DNA from: Telmatactis stephensoni
Taxonomy: Eukaryota > Cnidaria > Anthozoa > Actiniaria > Isophelliidae
Length of the DNA stretch: 64,000 bases
Reading direction: 5' to 3'
Assembly: GCA_029948255.1 (NCBI GenBank)
Contig: JALIZF010001691.1
Location: 248,001 to 312,000, forward strand
In this document: one piece after another, positions 23,333 to 35,169 of the stretch
Layout: each line of letters opens with the position of its first letter
Numbering within the stretch: position 1 is the first letter of the stretch
Program-made: the position numbers and the translations under genes
Notes under the pieces: model-generated
The model's input: the letters and a program-made list of their open reading frames with translations, nothing else
What the model was told of the DNA's origin: nothing
Database searches by the model: none

Positions 23333-24289
23333 AAACAGTCTTAAAGTCGACTAACGACATATCTTTACTCAGTGACCTTTCGTGTTGTTCTCTAATTTTT
23401 TTTGATAAAAAAAAGAAAAGAAAAGAATGCAGCAATGCGGGCGACAAATTCATACTTTGTGTATATTACTTAATCAGTAGATCGGTAAGACATAATTACA
23501 GTGCAAAGATTATCATTCATAAAAAACACCAGCAACACTAAAAATAAAATAGGCGAAGTGTGAAAACTGTGTAGACGGATCAAAAACCTCTCAAAGATTT
23601 TTCATGGCGTCAATTACAAAGGAGCTCAGCCGACAAGTTTGGTGAATGTATAGAAGGCCGACGTTTTGCCTGCAGGAATGTCACACTGAGCAACTAACAT
23701 ATGTTGGCTCCTCTGTGAGTCGAGAAACGGCGGCACCACGATATATATGACTAGTAATAATCTAATAACATTAGGAAGATAACATGTTATCTTCACAAGT
23801 TTTCAGTTGAATTGTATACCGCACGATGTAATTATCAACTACTGTTTGACCCTCACTGTTGATTCTACCTTTCATAGACACGCAATTCAAGCTCAAGGAT
23901 TTGAACGAATTTTCTAGTTAAAACAACTATGTACTCCCTTAATACTAAGTTCAATTGTGTTTTAAATGGAATGTCTTTCCATGGGTGTCGGCAAGTTATT
24001 GAACGCGCATGCGTATTAAGCTGGGTACAGGACTAACCTTTGTAATGTAATCATCAGTTTAATAGCGATAATCCTATTAGAGCTTCTCCGTTATCATATC
24101 GTCAATTAGGATCGGTTAGCGAGGTTATATATGCCAAATAGTCGGAATGTTCGCTTGTTATCAATGTATTAGTAACTACTTGCACAGTTCGTCTGAGCAC
24201 AGCGCTTTTGAAATGTATATAGAAACGTATATCAAAATAATAGTATAGAAAAAAAGTAAATTGTATAGATGCTGGAAAACGTTAAAAAA

Positions 24290-24500
24290 TAACATACGAC
24301 ATGAGATTCTTACTACTGTACATTAAATATCCTAAAACACCCAACTCTCTTTTAATCTCCGAAGGACTCACAGAAAAACCCTTGAAGGGAGAAAACGAAC
24401 TAACGCACTCGGGACCACATGAAGTAGTCCGGGAATCGAACCCGGGACCACAGCGGTGACAGGCAAAAGGTCTAACCACTTGCCACCCTTGCTCCCCCAA
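24290..24500 (-). mobile_element. tRNA-derived SINE
   Basis: Read on the minus strand it has an A-box-like AGTGGTTAGACC (about 24472-24483) and a near-perfect B-box GGGTTCGATTCCCG (24430-24443). A non-tRNA body follows (GTTTTCTCCCTTCAAGGG and beyond). The 5' tRNA-like region is followed by an unrelated tail, which is the SINE architecture rather than a functional tRNA gene. Confidence 0.65.
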
Positions 24501-24827
24501 AAGATTTTCGAGTGATTAAAGAATAGACATTTTGTCAAATAAACGTTAAACACGTCCATATAGCATACATCAGATCGTTAATCATTCGTGTTGTTAATAT
24601 TAGTATTAGTTATTATTAGTGATATTAGTTGATGTTTGGCCAAAAACCGCACATTTATAATAGTTAGTAGTAGTAGATTCTAAAGCCGTTATTTCTTTTG
24701 TTATTTATCATAAAGTGCAACTAAATAGTCCGACTATCTTTTTCACCAGTGAACAAAAATTATTCTAGTAGAGTAATGTTCTTTAACTCGAGAAAGACTA
24801 GTGATAACAAATTTGTACTAGATGGTT

Positions 24828-24976
24828 CACCATTTCCCATACATCGGTTCAGTGGTCACACACAAAGTATTGAAGCGAGGCTCCAGGGTACACACAAAGG
24901 ATTATTCCAATTTGTACCCTAAAGCCTCGCTTGGATGCGTTGTGTGTGACCACTGAACTAATGTATGGAAATTGGT
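24828..24976. repeat. hairpin with about 65-nt imperfect arms
   Basis: ACCATTTCCCATACATCGGT...GTTCAGTGGTCACACACAA on the left pairs with TTGTGTGTGACCACTGAAC...ATGTATGGAAATTGGT on the right. The centre holds 'GCGAGGCT' and its complement. Probably a MITE; the fold is also long-hairpin-like. Confidence 0.65.
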
Positions 24977-25433
24977 GTATAGAGTGGTTTTCATTAACCC
25001 GTGAAACAAAGTGTAATAGTCAGAGTGTAAAAGTCAGATAAACACAATATAGTAAACAAAGGAAATAGAGTGTAGTTAATACACTATTTCAATGCCACTC
25101 TAAAGAATACTATGGGTGAAGAGACTGCTACTATTAGTTTACCGATTTTTTACGCGTTCAATAAAGTAACAGCATTAATAGTAATATATCTCAGCTTCCG
25201 CACAGAGTGATAGATTGCAACCTATTAATATAAAACTGTCATAAGATATAGTTACTAACAGATTGAGGTAAGATTTCCATAGGTCTAATAGTGCGACAGG
25301 GAATAAGCCGTGAAATAGTTAGTCATAGACGAACAGATACTAGTAGACCTAATTTTCATTTTCTTTTATGTCTATTTAACTATCTTGTACACACTACCAT
25401 TCAATTTTATTTCTCGTGCTTATTGTATAAATA

Positions 25434-25575
25434 GAGCGGTGATTTTCATTTGACCGTGAAAGAAAATGGACTATTTAGTTTGTAGTTGATAAGAAACAAA
25501 AGAAAACAATGGCTTTAGGGTCTACTACCAACTATTAGTTTGTCTATTCCTTCATGGTCAAGAGAAAACCATTCT
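25434..25575. repeat. dispersed repeat (copies also near 24.98 and 28.98 kb)
   Basis: 'GTGATTTTCATTTGACCGTG', then 'GACTATTTAG...GTTGATAA', then 'CTACTACCAACTATTAG' recurs in diverged form at about 28985-29095 inside SCUBE-like intron 2 and partly at 24978-25145. No coding capacity. Confidence 0.55.
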
Positions 25576-26356
25576 AACTCTCCAAGGCAGGCAATTGACC
25601 ATATACTGCATAGAGTAAAAGCAATATGAATTGTTATCTCTTCGTGATCATACTCATTAAATTAGATTGTATCTTGTTTTCTTATTCAAGGAAGGGGTTA
25701 GTCAAAACATCTATATGTCAAGTACGTGCGGTTATTAATCTTGTCATATGGTCAACGCCTAGTCTCCTGTGTATCCCATCGCATCATTTCCTATTCTTAC
25801 CCTTACATACCATAGCTACACGTGACAATTCCTGATCTTTCCAGGGGGTTTTCCATACTTAAACTACTAATCTGGTATGTTTGCCAGTATCCTTTGATAG
25901 CTAGCCCCCATGTGATACCACAATCTACTTCTGTACTCCAGGAAACCTCAAACTTAATTCTCCAAGAATGACCGTGAACCACTCAAAGGCAGACCCCTGT
26001 AGATATCTCAAGAAACGGATTTGCGATCAAATATTCCATATTTAGAATGATTCTATAAAAGCTTTTAAGACGCGTGCTTATTTCAGCATATGATGCTATT
26101 GCGCGAATTAAAGGTCAGTTACTTCTCTGCCAAACTCAGCATAAAAGGAAGTTTGATGACACAAAAGGCCGTGTGTTTTGGCAGGGAATAAGAATACTTC
26201 TTTAATTGAATAAGATTGAAAACAAGGTGGGCATAAGTTTTTCTGCATTCCGCCAAAAACACTTGTACGCTTGTACAATTCATAAAAGAATTCTTTTTAA
26301 ACAGCAAGAAAAAGCCAAGCCAAAAAAAAAAGAACTTTTTGTTAAAAAATGAAAAT

Positions 26357-26690
26357 GAATCAATCAATCAATCAATCAAATAAATAAATACATAAATAAA
26401 CAAATAGATAAACAAACAAACAAATAAATAAATAACTGAAATAAATAAATGAATGAATGAATGAATAAATGAATAAATAAATAAAGGTAAATACATAAAG
26501 CACCAAGTAAATAAATAAATAAATAAATAGATAAATAGATAAATAGATAAATAGATAAATAGATAAATAAATAAATAAATGAATAGATAAATAGATAAAT
26601 AGATAAATAAATAAATAAATGAATAAAAGATAAATACATAAATCACCAAGTAAATAAATAAACAAACTAAATAAATAAATATGGCAAGAA
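26357..26690. repeat. (AAAT/AATC/AGAT)n microsatellite block
   Basis: About 330 bp of tandem tetranucleotides and octanucleotides (AATC, AAAT, TAAATAGA, GAAT). A phrase 'AAATACATAAA(G/T)CACCAAGTAAAT' occurs twice, showing an internal larger duplication of about 155 bp. The three long Ile/Tyr/Leu/Phe-rich minus-strand frames are artefacts. Confidence 0.92.
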
Positions 26691-27223
26691 TAAATCAACG
26701 ACCCTCTTGACATGGGGAATTTCCCTTCAGTATATAGGTGTCTACTTTTCTTCGCTCGTCCAAATAAGCAATAACTGTATTACACTATGGATACTGAGTT
26801 GTCTCAGGCATTCTCTAGTATCATATCGTTGGACTATGAGCAATTGTCTACTTAGAAGGGTAATGAAGGGTTACTGTGGTTAGATTGGTCGCTTGGCGTT
26901 GATTGATTTAATGTCACTTCAACATTCACCAATTTTACGTCGCAAAGAGTCTGGTCCGGACCGCAGTTTATCACTTCAAAACGGGTCAAATATGTTCACC
27001 CAGTGTTCAGTGCCTTACAACTGGAACTACCTTGGAGTTGGAGTCCTTACAACACACTAGACATACCGCTTAAATCTAATTCCTGAGGTGATCAGGGGAT
27101 TTGCTGATCTCGTGCAGAAGCGAGTTTATCGCTAGTTTTATCTCGTACGGACCACATCAGCTCTGATATTTAATATTTATACTGGCCCTACATTAAAGCC
27201 CCGCACTTCAGACTTGCTTCAAA

Positions 27224-30200
27224 ATGTGGACAAATGTTGTGATCATTTCTCTTTTGATGTTAACTCATAAAGGTTTGTAGATAACGACATGTTTTTACAG
27301 TGCTGTATTGTATTTAGCTAGCGATGTTTATAGAGTATAGCATTGCGGATATCAGCACATTCCACGCTAAGAAAAAATGGAAATTTGTAGAGGGTTGTAG
27401 TTTCGTAGTTGTCTTTCAGCATTTAGATGTTACACTGCCATTCCAGATAATCAAGATTAAAATATTCTAGTATAGATAGCTATTCATTAGTTGTGTTCTT
27501 TATCAGTATTCACCAGACCTGCAGACTTGGTTCTCGATTTGAACCGTGGCATTGTCTTGGGAAGGAACCCTAACATAAAACTGATGAATTCTCCTGATCC
27601 ATCAACGAATCTTCCCTGTTCCTCTCAAGCTGTTATACGTCTTGACTTCAGTGGGCCATACAAGAAAGCAAAGTTTGAATTATTTTACGGAGAGGAGCCT
27701 CGTCTGTGGACTTTTTTAGCGTCCGATTCCCCGGCAGCCTATGGTTTTGGCGGAAATCATAAATACACAAGTAACAGCGCCTCGGCTCAAGTGTTTAACA
27801 AACAGCTTAGAATCTACAGTAATGTTCTACCAGATTATCGATATCACAGTATGGATGGTCACACGCTTATGGATGTTGAAGATGATGCAGTGGCGAAAGG
27901 CTCCAATCTAACCATAGAAATAGGAGACGAAACAATCTTCTGGAAGGCTAAACGACCCAAAACAAACAGCTTTATCAACAGTATGCATAGACATATTGAT
28001 CCTGATCGAGAAAAACTTAGAAGTCAATTTCTCTTTACTCTATCAGGACAGAAGACTATCTTTGGGCCTAGTGAGTATTATGTGTACGCAGCGTTTAATA
28101 GAGTACCACTGGGACGATTTCACAATGGTTCGGGACTATGTCGAGTTAAAGTCACTTTTAAACGCGGAAAGCAAGGTGAGTTTTTTGATCGTTAGTTGTA
28201 GAAGACTTAATCGCTTTATGTATTTTGCTCTAGAAGACTTAATCTCTTTATTTTGTTTACTTTGTGTTAAGCCTATTTAATGCAGAGGTATGTTTTCAAC
28301 AGTTCTAACCCTATAAACACAATCGTTCTATTGGATAATCACTTGTCGGTTTAACACTGTCGTACTTCACACCGACTTCACACTACTTAATAACTACTTG
28401 TCTCTACCGCAAGGAATGAATGCAACTCTTATTTTAGCAGAGTGGGATGATATGCTTCTTATTTTTAGATCAATTTGACGTGATATACTGACAATGACTA
28501 ATGAGGAATGATGGAACAAAGCATGGGATAGGAAGGAAACGTGTTAGTGAGCTCTACTGACGATAGACAAAACCACTTCTTTCTCTTACATTATTTAGAT
28601 CTAGAAATATTTAACGGTGTCTTTCTACAAGTGACCTTATTCTAGTATATGTAACTGTAGAGGTTTACAATCTATGTACGATATAATATTATTGTTCTGT
28701 GCAATATCAACATACACGTCCGAAGACTTAATGGGTCACGTGATTCAAACAATTCTTTATGAATAGTTTTGTTAGCGGTAAAAGAGCGTGGGGTCTTTAT
28801 TGAACACTAGGACTTTATAGTTTATCAGACGATGTCTGCGCCGAAGGCAATTCACTTTATCCTTCAACTACTCTTGCTGTGAATTTTCATGGTATATTGT
28901 ATTTCATTCTGGTAATCTATAGAGTGCATTCAACAAAAGTAGAGCTCTAATAAAACAATAGAAAATAAAGAGTTTGCACTGTAGAGCACTGGAGTGATTT
29001 TGTTTAACCTGTGAAAGGAAGTTGACTATTTAGGGATAACTAGTTGATAAAGAATAAAAGAAAACTCTGAGTCTACTATTAACTACTAGTTTAAGAACTA
29101 TGGGTTGAATAAAATCATTCTTGTTATATTTAGTGCAATGTTTAGACCATTAAAAGACAATCGTATATTTACAGTTTCAATAGTTTTTCCGTGTAATTAA
29201 GCGTTAATTTGAGCACTGTGTTCAGTATGAATTGATTCCATGTGCGTATTTTAACACCATTAACGATATCAATCAGTATATTAGTGTCATTTGCTGATTT
29301 CTTCTGCATTAAATCACAAGTAACATTTAACTGCTCAACTAATGAAGTCAACATACAGTTTAAAGTTGGTTTTATATGAATATAAATACAGTCATTAGAA
29401 AGCTGTGAATTCCCCTATTAAATTGATTCGTGATAGCATAATAAAAGTGGCAATTTGCAAGCAAGGAAATCCTGACCGACTGAGAACACAGTAGGAACCC
29501 TTGGTTCTATCCAGCAATTCAATGCACGTGAAATACAATCCTAACACTTGGCTGCTTTAAATTGATGAATTAATCTTTTAGGTCAGTCGGAGAGTAGGGG
29601 GCTTACAAGAACAAAGGCAGCCGAGTCTAAACAAACGTAATTCAACCCTAGGCATGCTTTAACTCTTACATTTTTTCCTAATCTGATGGGAGATTCTCAA
29701 AACATAGAAAACAATACAAAGAAAAACAAAATCAGGAAACTGGTCACAGATAATGAAAGTTCTTACATGTCAAGAACGAATAAAATAGTTGACATAATTT
29801 AAGTGGTTATTTTAAGAGCTGGGAATTTACTAAACTGCTAGAATAGGAATGCAAGTTACATCAAGTGGCAGACATGAAGGTTTTTTCCATTTTAAAGACG
29901 GTAGTGGCTGCGTTTAGTTGAAATCTTTAGTGAATGTACTGATAACCTTAGCACTAGAAACGACCACAGCCACAAGTGGAGAATATGAAAGTGTCAGTTA
30001 GAATTTATTAACAAATGAATAATAAAATAAAGATTGGAATATGGCGGAGTAAACATTATAGGACGTGTTTAGCGTGTGCGGGAGAGAAACGTAGTGGAAA
30101 TAGGTTGTCAGTCAAGATTGTTACTTTTAGATTTGGTGAATAACGAAGGAATACAAACTGAAATAAATTGTTCCTAACAACAACAACAACAATAATAATA

Positions 30201-33200
30201 ATAATAACGACAATTTCATGAAAATGTTCAAATGCGCTTCACAGTCAAAAATATATTTTCTGATTATCAATTAATTGATCTCTTTTTCTTAATTGTTCAT
30301 TTTACTTTTTTTAAAAATATAAGTAATATTAATGTTTTTTCTTCGTTTATTTATATATTTTATTTCGTTTATTCATTCATTCATTTATTTATATTACTCA
30401 TTCATTTATCCAATAGATGATTTCTGAAATGTTTTATTAAATGTTTTATCTAAACAACACATGAAAAGTTTATCAACCATTGTACCTTTGCAGAAAACGG
30501 CAAATGTGCGATGGTGGTAAAGAATTTATGTCACCGATACGCTGTGTGCAAACAAACCCATAAGTCATTGATGTGTGTTTGTAAAGCTGGTTACCATGGT
30601 GATGGGAAAAACTCTTGTCGAGGTAGGACATGTCTAAACGCAATCTTTTTGATTGCAAAGCGTGAAAGCAAGGAATGCACGACGAGTGATGGTCAATCCC
30701 AAAACGTGATGCCGATGACTTATATATTTATATCTATATATACTTATATATTTAGCCCTTTTAATTCCATTTAAGATGTAAATTATTCTTCTTTTGTCAC
30801 ATTTTATTTCAGTGAAAATTCCTCTTAGTTTACGTTTACTACTTTCGAATTGACAAGCACTCGTATGGCCCAAAGATGTAAAAACATCAAAAATGATTCT
30901 AATCTATATAAAAATGATTAACATTAACTGTTACAAATTTAGATTTAAATGAATGCCATCATAACAATGGAAACTGTAGTCAGTTATGTTACAACACACC
31001 GGGGAGCTACTATTGCAGTTGTCGCCATGGTTACGTGTTGCAACCCAACGGACGAAGTTGTACAGGTATGACGTCACAATATAGTTGTGGTGGATCATGA
31101 ATACAGCCACGTGTATGCATCACGCCCATGTCAGAGGAAAATAACTAGGGGAGTCCATCTCGCACTATGGCGTTAGATGCATCCTCGACCTAGGTGGGCT
31201 ATTTTTAGCAACAATGACGTCACACTCCTTGCAAATGAAGGATGTTTAGTTGAGGAAATAACCAACAAAAGATACTGAATAAATCAATTCATGATCAAAC
31301 TTTTTCAAATTTCTTATAAAAAGGTTTGCAAATATTCATTTCCAAAAAAGAAGTTGATTTTTACCGCCGTAGTTACTGAGTTATGGCTTTTTTGCATCCG
31401 TACAGTCATCTGTGGAATATTTCTTACAAGGTCCCCAAACATATGTCGACCATATTTATGTATGTATCACATGCATGTACAGTTGCGTGTATATATATAT
31501 ATGTTGTGTATGATATAACTACACTAAAGCCCTTCCCTTTGACTTTAAGGCAGGCAAAAGGACAAGAAAATCATCACTAAACGTATTAGACTACGATTTC
31601 ATGTCGGACGATGCAACTCTGCCCTACAAAATGACCGAAGCTTATTTTTCAAAGAACTTAAGCGTATGCTGATCCATCATGAAATTTGCGTTAAACCTTG
31701 TCAAGTTCATGGGCAGTCGTTAAAATGTCGAGAACCTAGGAGAGGACGCAAGATAGAAAAGATTCTACTGGCAATATTTGAACTAGAACTCAGCCAAGAC
31801 GTGGTTTCAACTTCTAAGTTTTGTAATACCTCCTGTTTACGTTGTCAAATCGAGAAGAGATTACAAAAGTTCATTGTTGACCTTCGTACGTTAATATCCC
31901 AAAAGAGATTTACTTTGTCTATTGGACGACGAACCTACCCCATCAACTTGAGGTCGACCAAGTTTCTTGGAGGTCGAAGCGCTTGTAAACAAGAAAAGAG
32001 ACTTAAGAGAAAACGTCTAGGTGAGTTCTATATTTCCGGGGTCGAAAATTTGAGTCTTAAAAAAAGTTTCATTTTTGAAAAAAAAAAATTAGATCTGATT
32101 TAATAATGTCCACAGATCGCCTGAACACGAATTCTACATAATTGTTAGTAACTACGCAACATACTGACGAGATTGACTAACAAGGTTGCTAGGCAACATA
32201 CTAACAAGGTTGCTAGGCAACATACTAACAAGATCTCTATGCAACATACTGTCAAAGTTGCTAGGCAACATAAAAGGTCGATAGGGAACTTACTAACAAG
32301 GTCACTAGGCAACATACTGCCAACAAGGTTGCTAAGCAACATACTTACAAGGTCGATAGGGAACATACTAACAGTGGTCGCTAGGCAACCTTAACAAGGT
32401 CTTTAGACGACATACTGACAAAGTTGCTAGGCAACACTTACAAGGTCGATAGCGGGGAAGATACAATGCAAGGTCACTAGGCAAAATGCTAAGAAAGGTC
32501 GCTAGACAACATACTCACAAGGTTGCTATGCAACATGCTAAGAAGGTTGCTAAGCAACATACTAACAAGACTTGTTGCGATTGCAGCTGGTTGCATGCCT
32601 GGTCGATATTTTGATATATTTGTACAACGCTGCGTCAACTGTTCACGTGGTACCTACCAACCAAACCGATCAGAGACGTTTTGCTTTCGATGCCCTGCAA
32701 ACACGACAACTTTGTACTCGGGAACGAGAGAAAGAAGTCAATGCAAAAGTGAGTCATTATCAACTACCATGTTGATTATCATCATCATTATCATCATTCT
32801 AATTGACACAATTTGTTCTTACAGATTTCATTATTCCGATTGATACAATGTTCTTAACGATCAATTGTTCTTATAGATTAGTACGTATTGAAATTGATAC
32901 AGTGTTCTTAACGATCATTTGTTCTTATAGATTTATATTGTAATTGATACAATGTTCTTAACGATCATTTGTTCTTATATAGATTTATATTGTAATTGAT
33001 ACAATGTTCTTAACGATCATTTGTTCTTATAGATTTATATTGTAATTGATACAATGTTCTTAACGATCATTTGTTCTTATAGATACACGTTGTGGTGGTA
33101 ATCTAACATCCATGTCAGGTGTGATTACGTCACCTAACTACCCTGATCCCTACCCACGTGATCTAGACTGTACTTGGACCATATTTCCTAGTAAAGGCCG

Positions 33201-35166
33201 TAACATTCTTCTGTTGATTCCAAAAATTTCTCTGGCAATATCTCCTGATTGCTCTGACTACTTGACCATGAGAGAGAGCGAGAGCCCCTACTCAGTGGTG
33301 ACGTATTACGCCTGTGAGTCATTTGATCAGCCTGTCGCGTTTGTATCACGTTCAAAGAATTTGCATATCAAATTCCGCACACGAGGTGACAGCGTGGCTG
33401 AAGGCTTCAAGGTCTTTTATGTGACATTTGAAGGTATATATACATTAACGAATAGATTCAATTTTTCCGTGTGTCTGTACTCTAATAGATGCATAGATGA
33501 CGTCAAAACTGACGTCATGACTGTTGTTCTCACCACATTTTGTCCACGGAAAAATGGAACTCTATTTGTTTGAGATAGTATTCATCGAAACACTTCAACC
33601 AATCAGAGCGAGCGTAAAATTTAATGACGTCATCTATGCTTGTGTACTGTAATCAACAACGGTTCTCGACCACTCAAAGCGCGCGTTATATTTATATACC
33701 AATTATTATACAAAATGTATCTGATAAATATTAATCCTCAGCACCACGTTATGTTAAAATAATATCGGCGCAGCTCAACGAGATCAACATCGAAAGCATG
33801 TATAGATCGAATGTGCATCTAGACTGAATTCCAAAATGATTTGATAAAGACAAGAACGTAAAAAACAACCGAGACACGCGCGCTACGTGTTGCATTACTT
33901 CTGGACCATTTTAGCGCGCGCTGTATTTTGTCATATTTCGTTTAGTTCAGTATCTCGTGTTATTTCTTTACTGTAAATGAGCTATACCTCGTTTTATTTA
34001 AATTAATATTCATTTTTACAGAGAAATACCGTGCATTGGTCAGACTTATTGTAGAAAGTGGAGAGATGTATGCCAACGAAACCAACAGAAGATTACTGCA
34101 GGTTAGTAGAATTCACCAAAAATAATGCAACGTGAAATAACATGTAAATATTATCGCCAAATAACGCAACGCAAAATATAACGCTAAAAGCGTGACAAAC
34201 ACGAAGTAACGTAACACGAATAACTCCACCCAAAATCACGTTACATGAAATAACGCAACGCAAAATAATGTTATAGTTATAATTCGTGTTTGGGGTTGTC
34301 ACTGATTGTTTTTATATTTGAAGTTGACGTTTCGATCGCGCTACTACGATCTTCATCGGTTGAATGCGGGCATGTAGATTTGCAGTGATATATATACACA
34401 CTTGGGAATTGGATGTGTTCGTTGATTGAATGAACGTTGTATGTTTGCATCTGGTTTTCTCAAGATATGATATGGAAAAGTCTTGTAACAAAAATTCTAA
34501 AAATATTGTTTGGGATTCCTGTGGTAAAGACGCGGACGCGCAAAAGCCCGCGAAAACTCGCGCATGTGCAGTCTTTTTGCCACGGCGTCGGTGAAAGGGA
34601 AGTCAAAGTGTGATGCGGCAAAGTATGCGTCAAACTAAACGTATCGCTTAGAAGAATACGCACATTACTTTACGCAAACCTTTCATTCGCGCAACGTGCA
34701 ACGCAATGCACTTTTACGTAAAGTATGCGTCAAACTAAACGTATCGCTTAGAAGAATACGCACATTACTTTACGCAAACCTTTCATTCGCGCAACGTGCA
34801 ACGCAATGCACTTTTACGTAAAGTATGCGGCAAACTAAACGTATCGCTTAGAAGAATACGCACATTACTTTACGTAAACCTTTCATTCGCGCAACGTGCA
34901 ACTCAATGCACTTTCAGTTACGTAAAACAGCACATCCTTATAAATGTTTGGAATTTGTTTCACAGGACGAAAAATTAGTTCGCGAGATTCTTGACGTCAT
35001 CGTGCAGCCTGAACGACTGCATCAAATATACCCGAACGTAAGTCACGTGGACAATAAAGTCCCGAAGTCTTTCCGAATCTTCATCGAAGGTAAAGTGTCG
35101 GATTATTTTACAGCATCGTATCCATTTCTCCGTAAACGACGCTCAATGGACGAGCTGGATAACTAA
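27224..35166 (+). CDS. SCUBE: SCUBE-type secreted EGF/CUB protein with a novel N-terminal domain
   Basis: Nine exons give 744 residues: 27224-27272, 27507-28175, 30494-30622, 30943-31065, 31550-32020, 32587-32748, 33083-33433, 34022-34101 and 34966-35166. Order: signal peptide (1-~19), a roughly 220-residue domain unknown in SCUBE (18-239; [18 protein letters not shown]), one EGF (240-283), one Ca-binding EGF (283-324, [12 protein letters not shown]), the SCUBE spacer (325-480; [18 protein letters not shown]), one Cys-rich GCC2/GCC3 repeat (481-535), a four-Cys CUB (536-651) and the SCUBE C-terminal module ([17 protein letters not shown]...[12 protein letters not shown]). Vertebrate SCUBEs have about nine EGFs and three Cys-rich repeats, so this is a short form. 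SCUBE proteins act outside the cell in Hedgehog release and growth-factor signalling; that role here is inference. The chain ends [11 protein letters not shown], with a possible furin-type site. AATAAA is at 35740-35745. Confidence 0.92.
28176..30493. other. intron 2 of the SCUBE-like gene
   Basis: A 2.3-kb intron with no coding exon recognised. It holds a diverged dispersed repeat (28985-29095), a CAA/TAA microsatellite (about 30178-30208) and AT-rich sequence. Confidence 0.6.
32170..32580. repeat. about 24-bp minisatellite with GTTGCTAGGCAAC core
   Basis: About 16 units of the type AAGGTTGCTAGGCAACATAC, the first two identical and later ones diverged (GTCGCTAGGCAAC, GTTGCTATGCAAC, GTTGCTAAGCAAC). 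It fills most of SCUBE-like intron 5 and ends just before exon 6. GTTGCT-A-GGCAAC is an RFX-type inverted half-site pair. The frames through it are repeat artefacts. Confidence 0.85.
32812..33082. repeat. about 50-bp tandem repeat duplicating the 3' splice region
   Basis: Five units of 'ATTGATACAATGTTCTTAAC', 'GATCATTTGTTCTTATAG', 'ATTTATATTGTA' fill the end of SCUBE-like intron 6. Each contains a pyrimidine-rich stretch and AG. Only the last AG (33081-33082) opens the CUB exon. Confidence 0.85.
33448..33720. mobile_element. intronic MITE, CRE-bearing family, copy C
   Basis: Same family as 16.07 and 17.62 kb: 'AGATTCAATTTTTCCGTGTG', TGACGTCA sites at about 33498, 33510 and 33624, and 'TTCTCGACCACTCAAAGCGC' before an AT-rich tail. 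It begins about 15 bp after exon 7 of the SCUBE-like gene. Confidence 0.75.
34510..34600. repeat. dispersed repeat shared with 47.82-47.90 kb
   Basis: 'AAGACGCG', 'AAAAGCCCGCGAAAACTCGCG', 'CATGTGCAGTCTTTTTGCCA' matches in order 'AAGACGCG', 'ATAAGCCCATGAAATCTCGC', 'GCATGCGCAGTCATTTTGCC' in the first Kv gene intron. Confidence 0.6.
34620..34925. repeat. 100-bp direct tandem repeat, three copies
   Basis: Units start at 34621, 34721 and 34821 with AAGTATGCGT/GCAAACTAAA and run through TTCATTCGCGCAACGTGCAA. They are nearly identical, with exact 100-bp period. The array ends about 40 bp before SCUBE-like exon 9. Confidence 0.9.
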
Positions 35167-35169
35167 AGA

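Larger units (their letters stand above)
21880..27223. other. 5.3-kb intergenic region, repeats only
   Basis: No gene recognised between the sulfatase-like and SCUBE-like genes. It holds a 29-bp tandem repeat, simple repeats, a tRNA-derived SINE, hairpins and a dispersed repeat (listed separately). Open frames here coincide with microsatellites or lack any recognisable domain. A degenerate tRNA Leu/Ser-like phrase (TGGCCGAGTGGTAAGAG, about 22782) lacks a good B-box. Confidence 0.5.

Noticed and set aside
26368..26713. Three overlapping Ile/Tyr/Leu/Phe-rich minus-strand frames resembling membrane proteins
   Set aside because: They are translations of a tetranucleotide microsatellite in all three frames.
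32145..32394. Repetitive protein-like frames on both strands (TNKVARQH repeats)
   Set aside because: They arise from the 24-bp minisatellite, whose period is a multiple of three, inside an intron.
34620..34925. Long near-identical direct repeats as a CRISPR or LTR pair
   Set aside because: Contiguous 100-bp tandem units within an intron, no LTR features.
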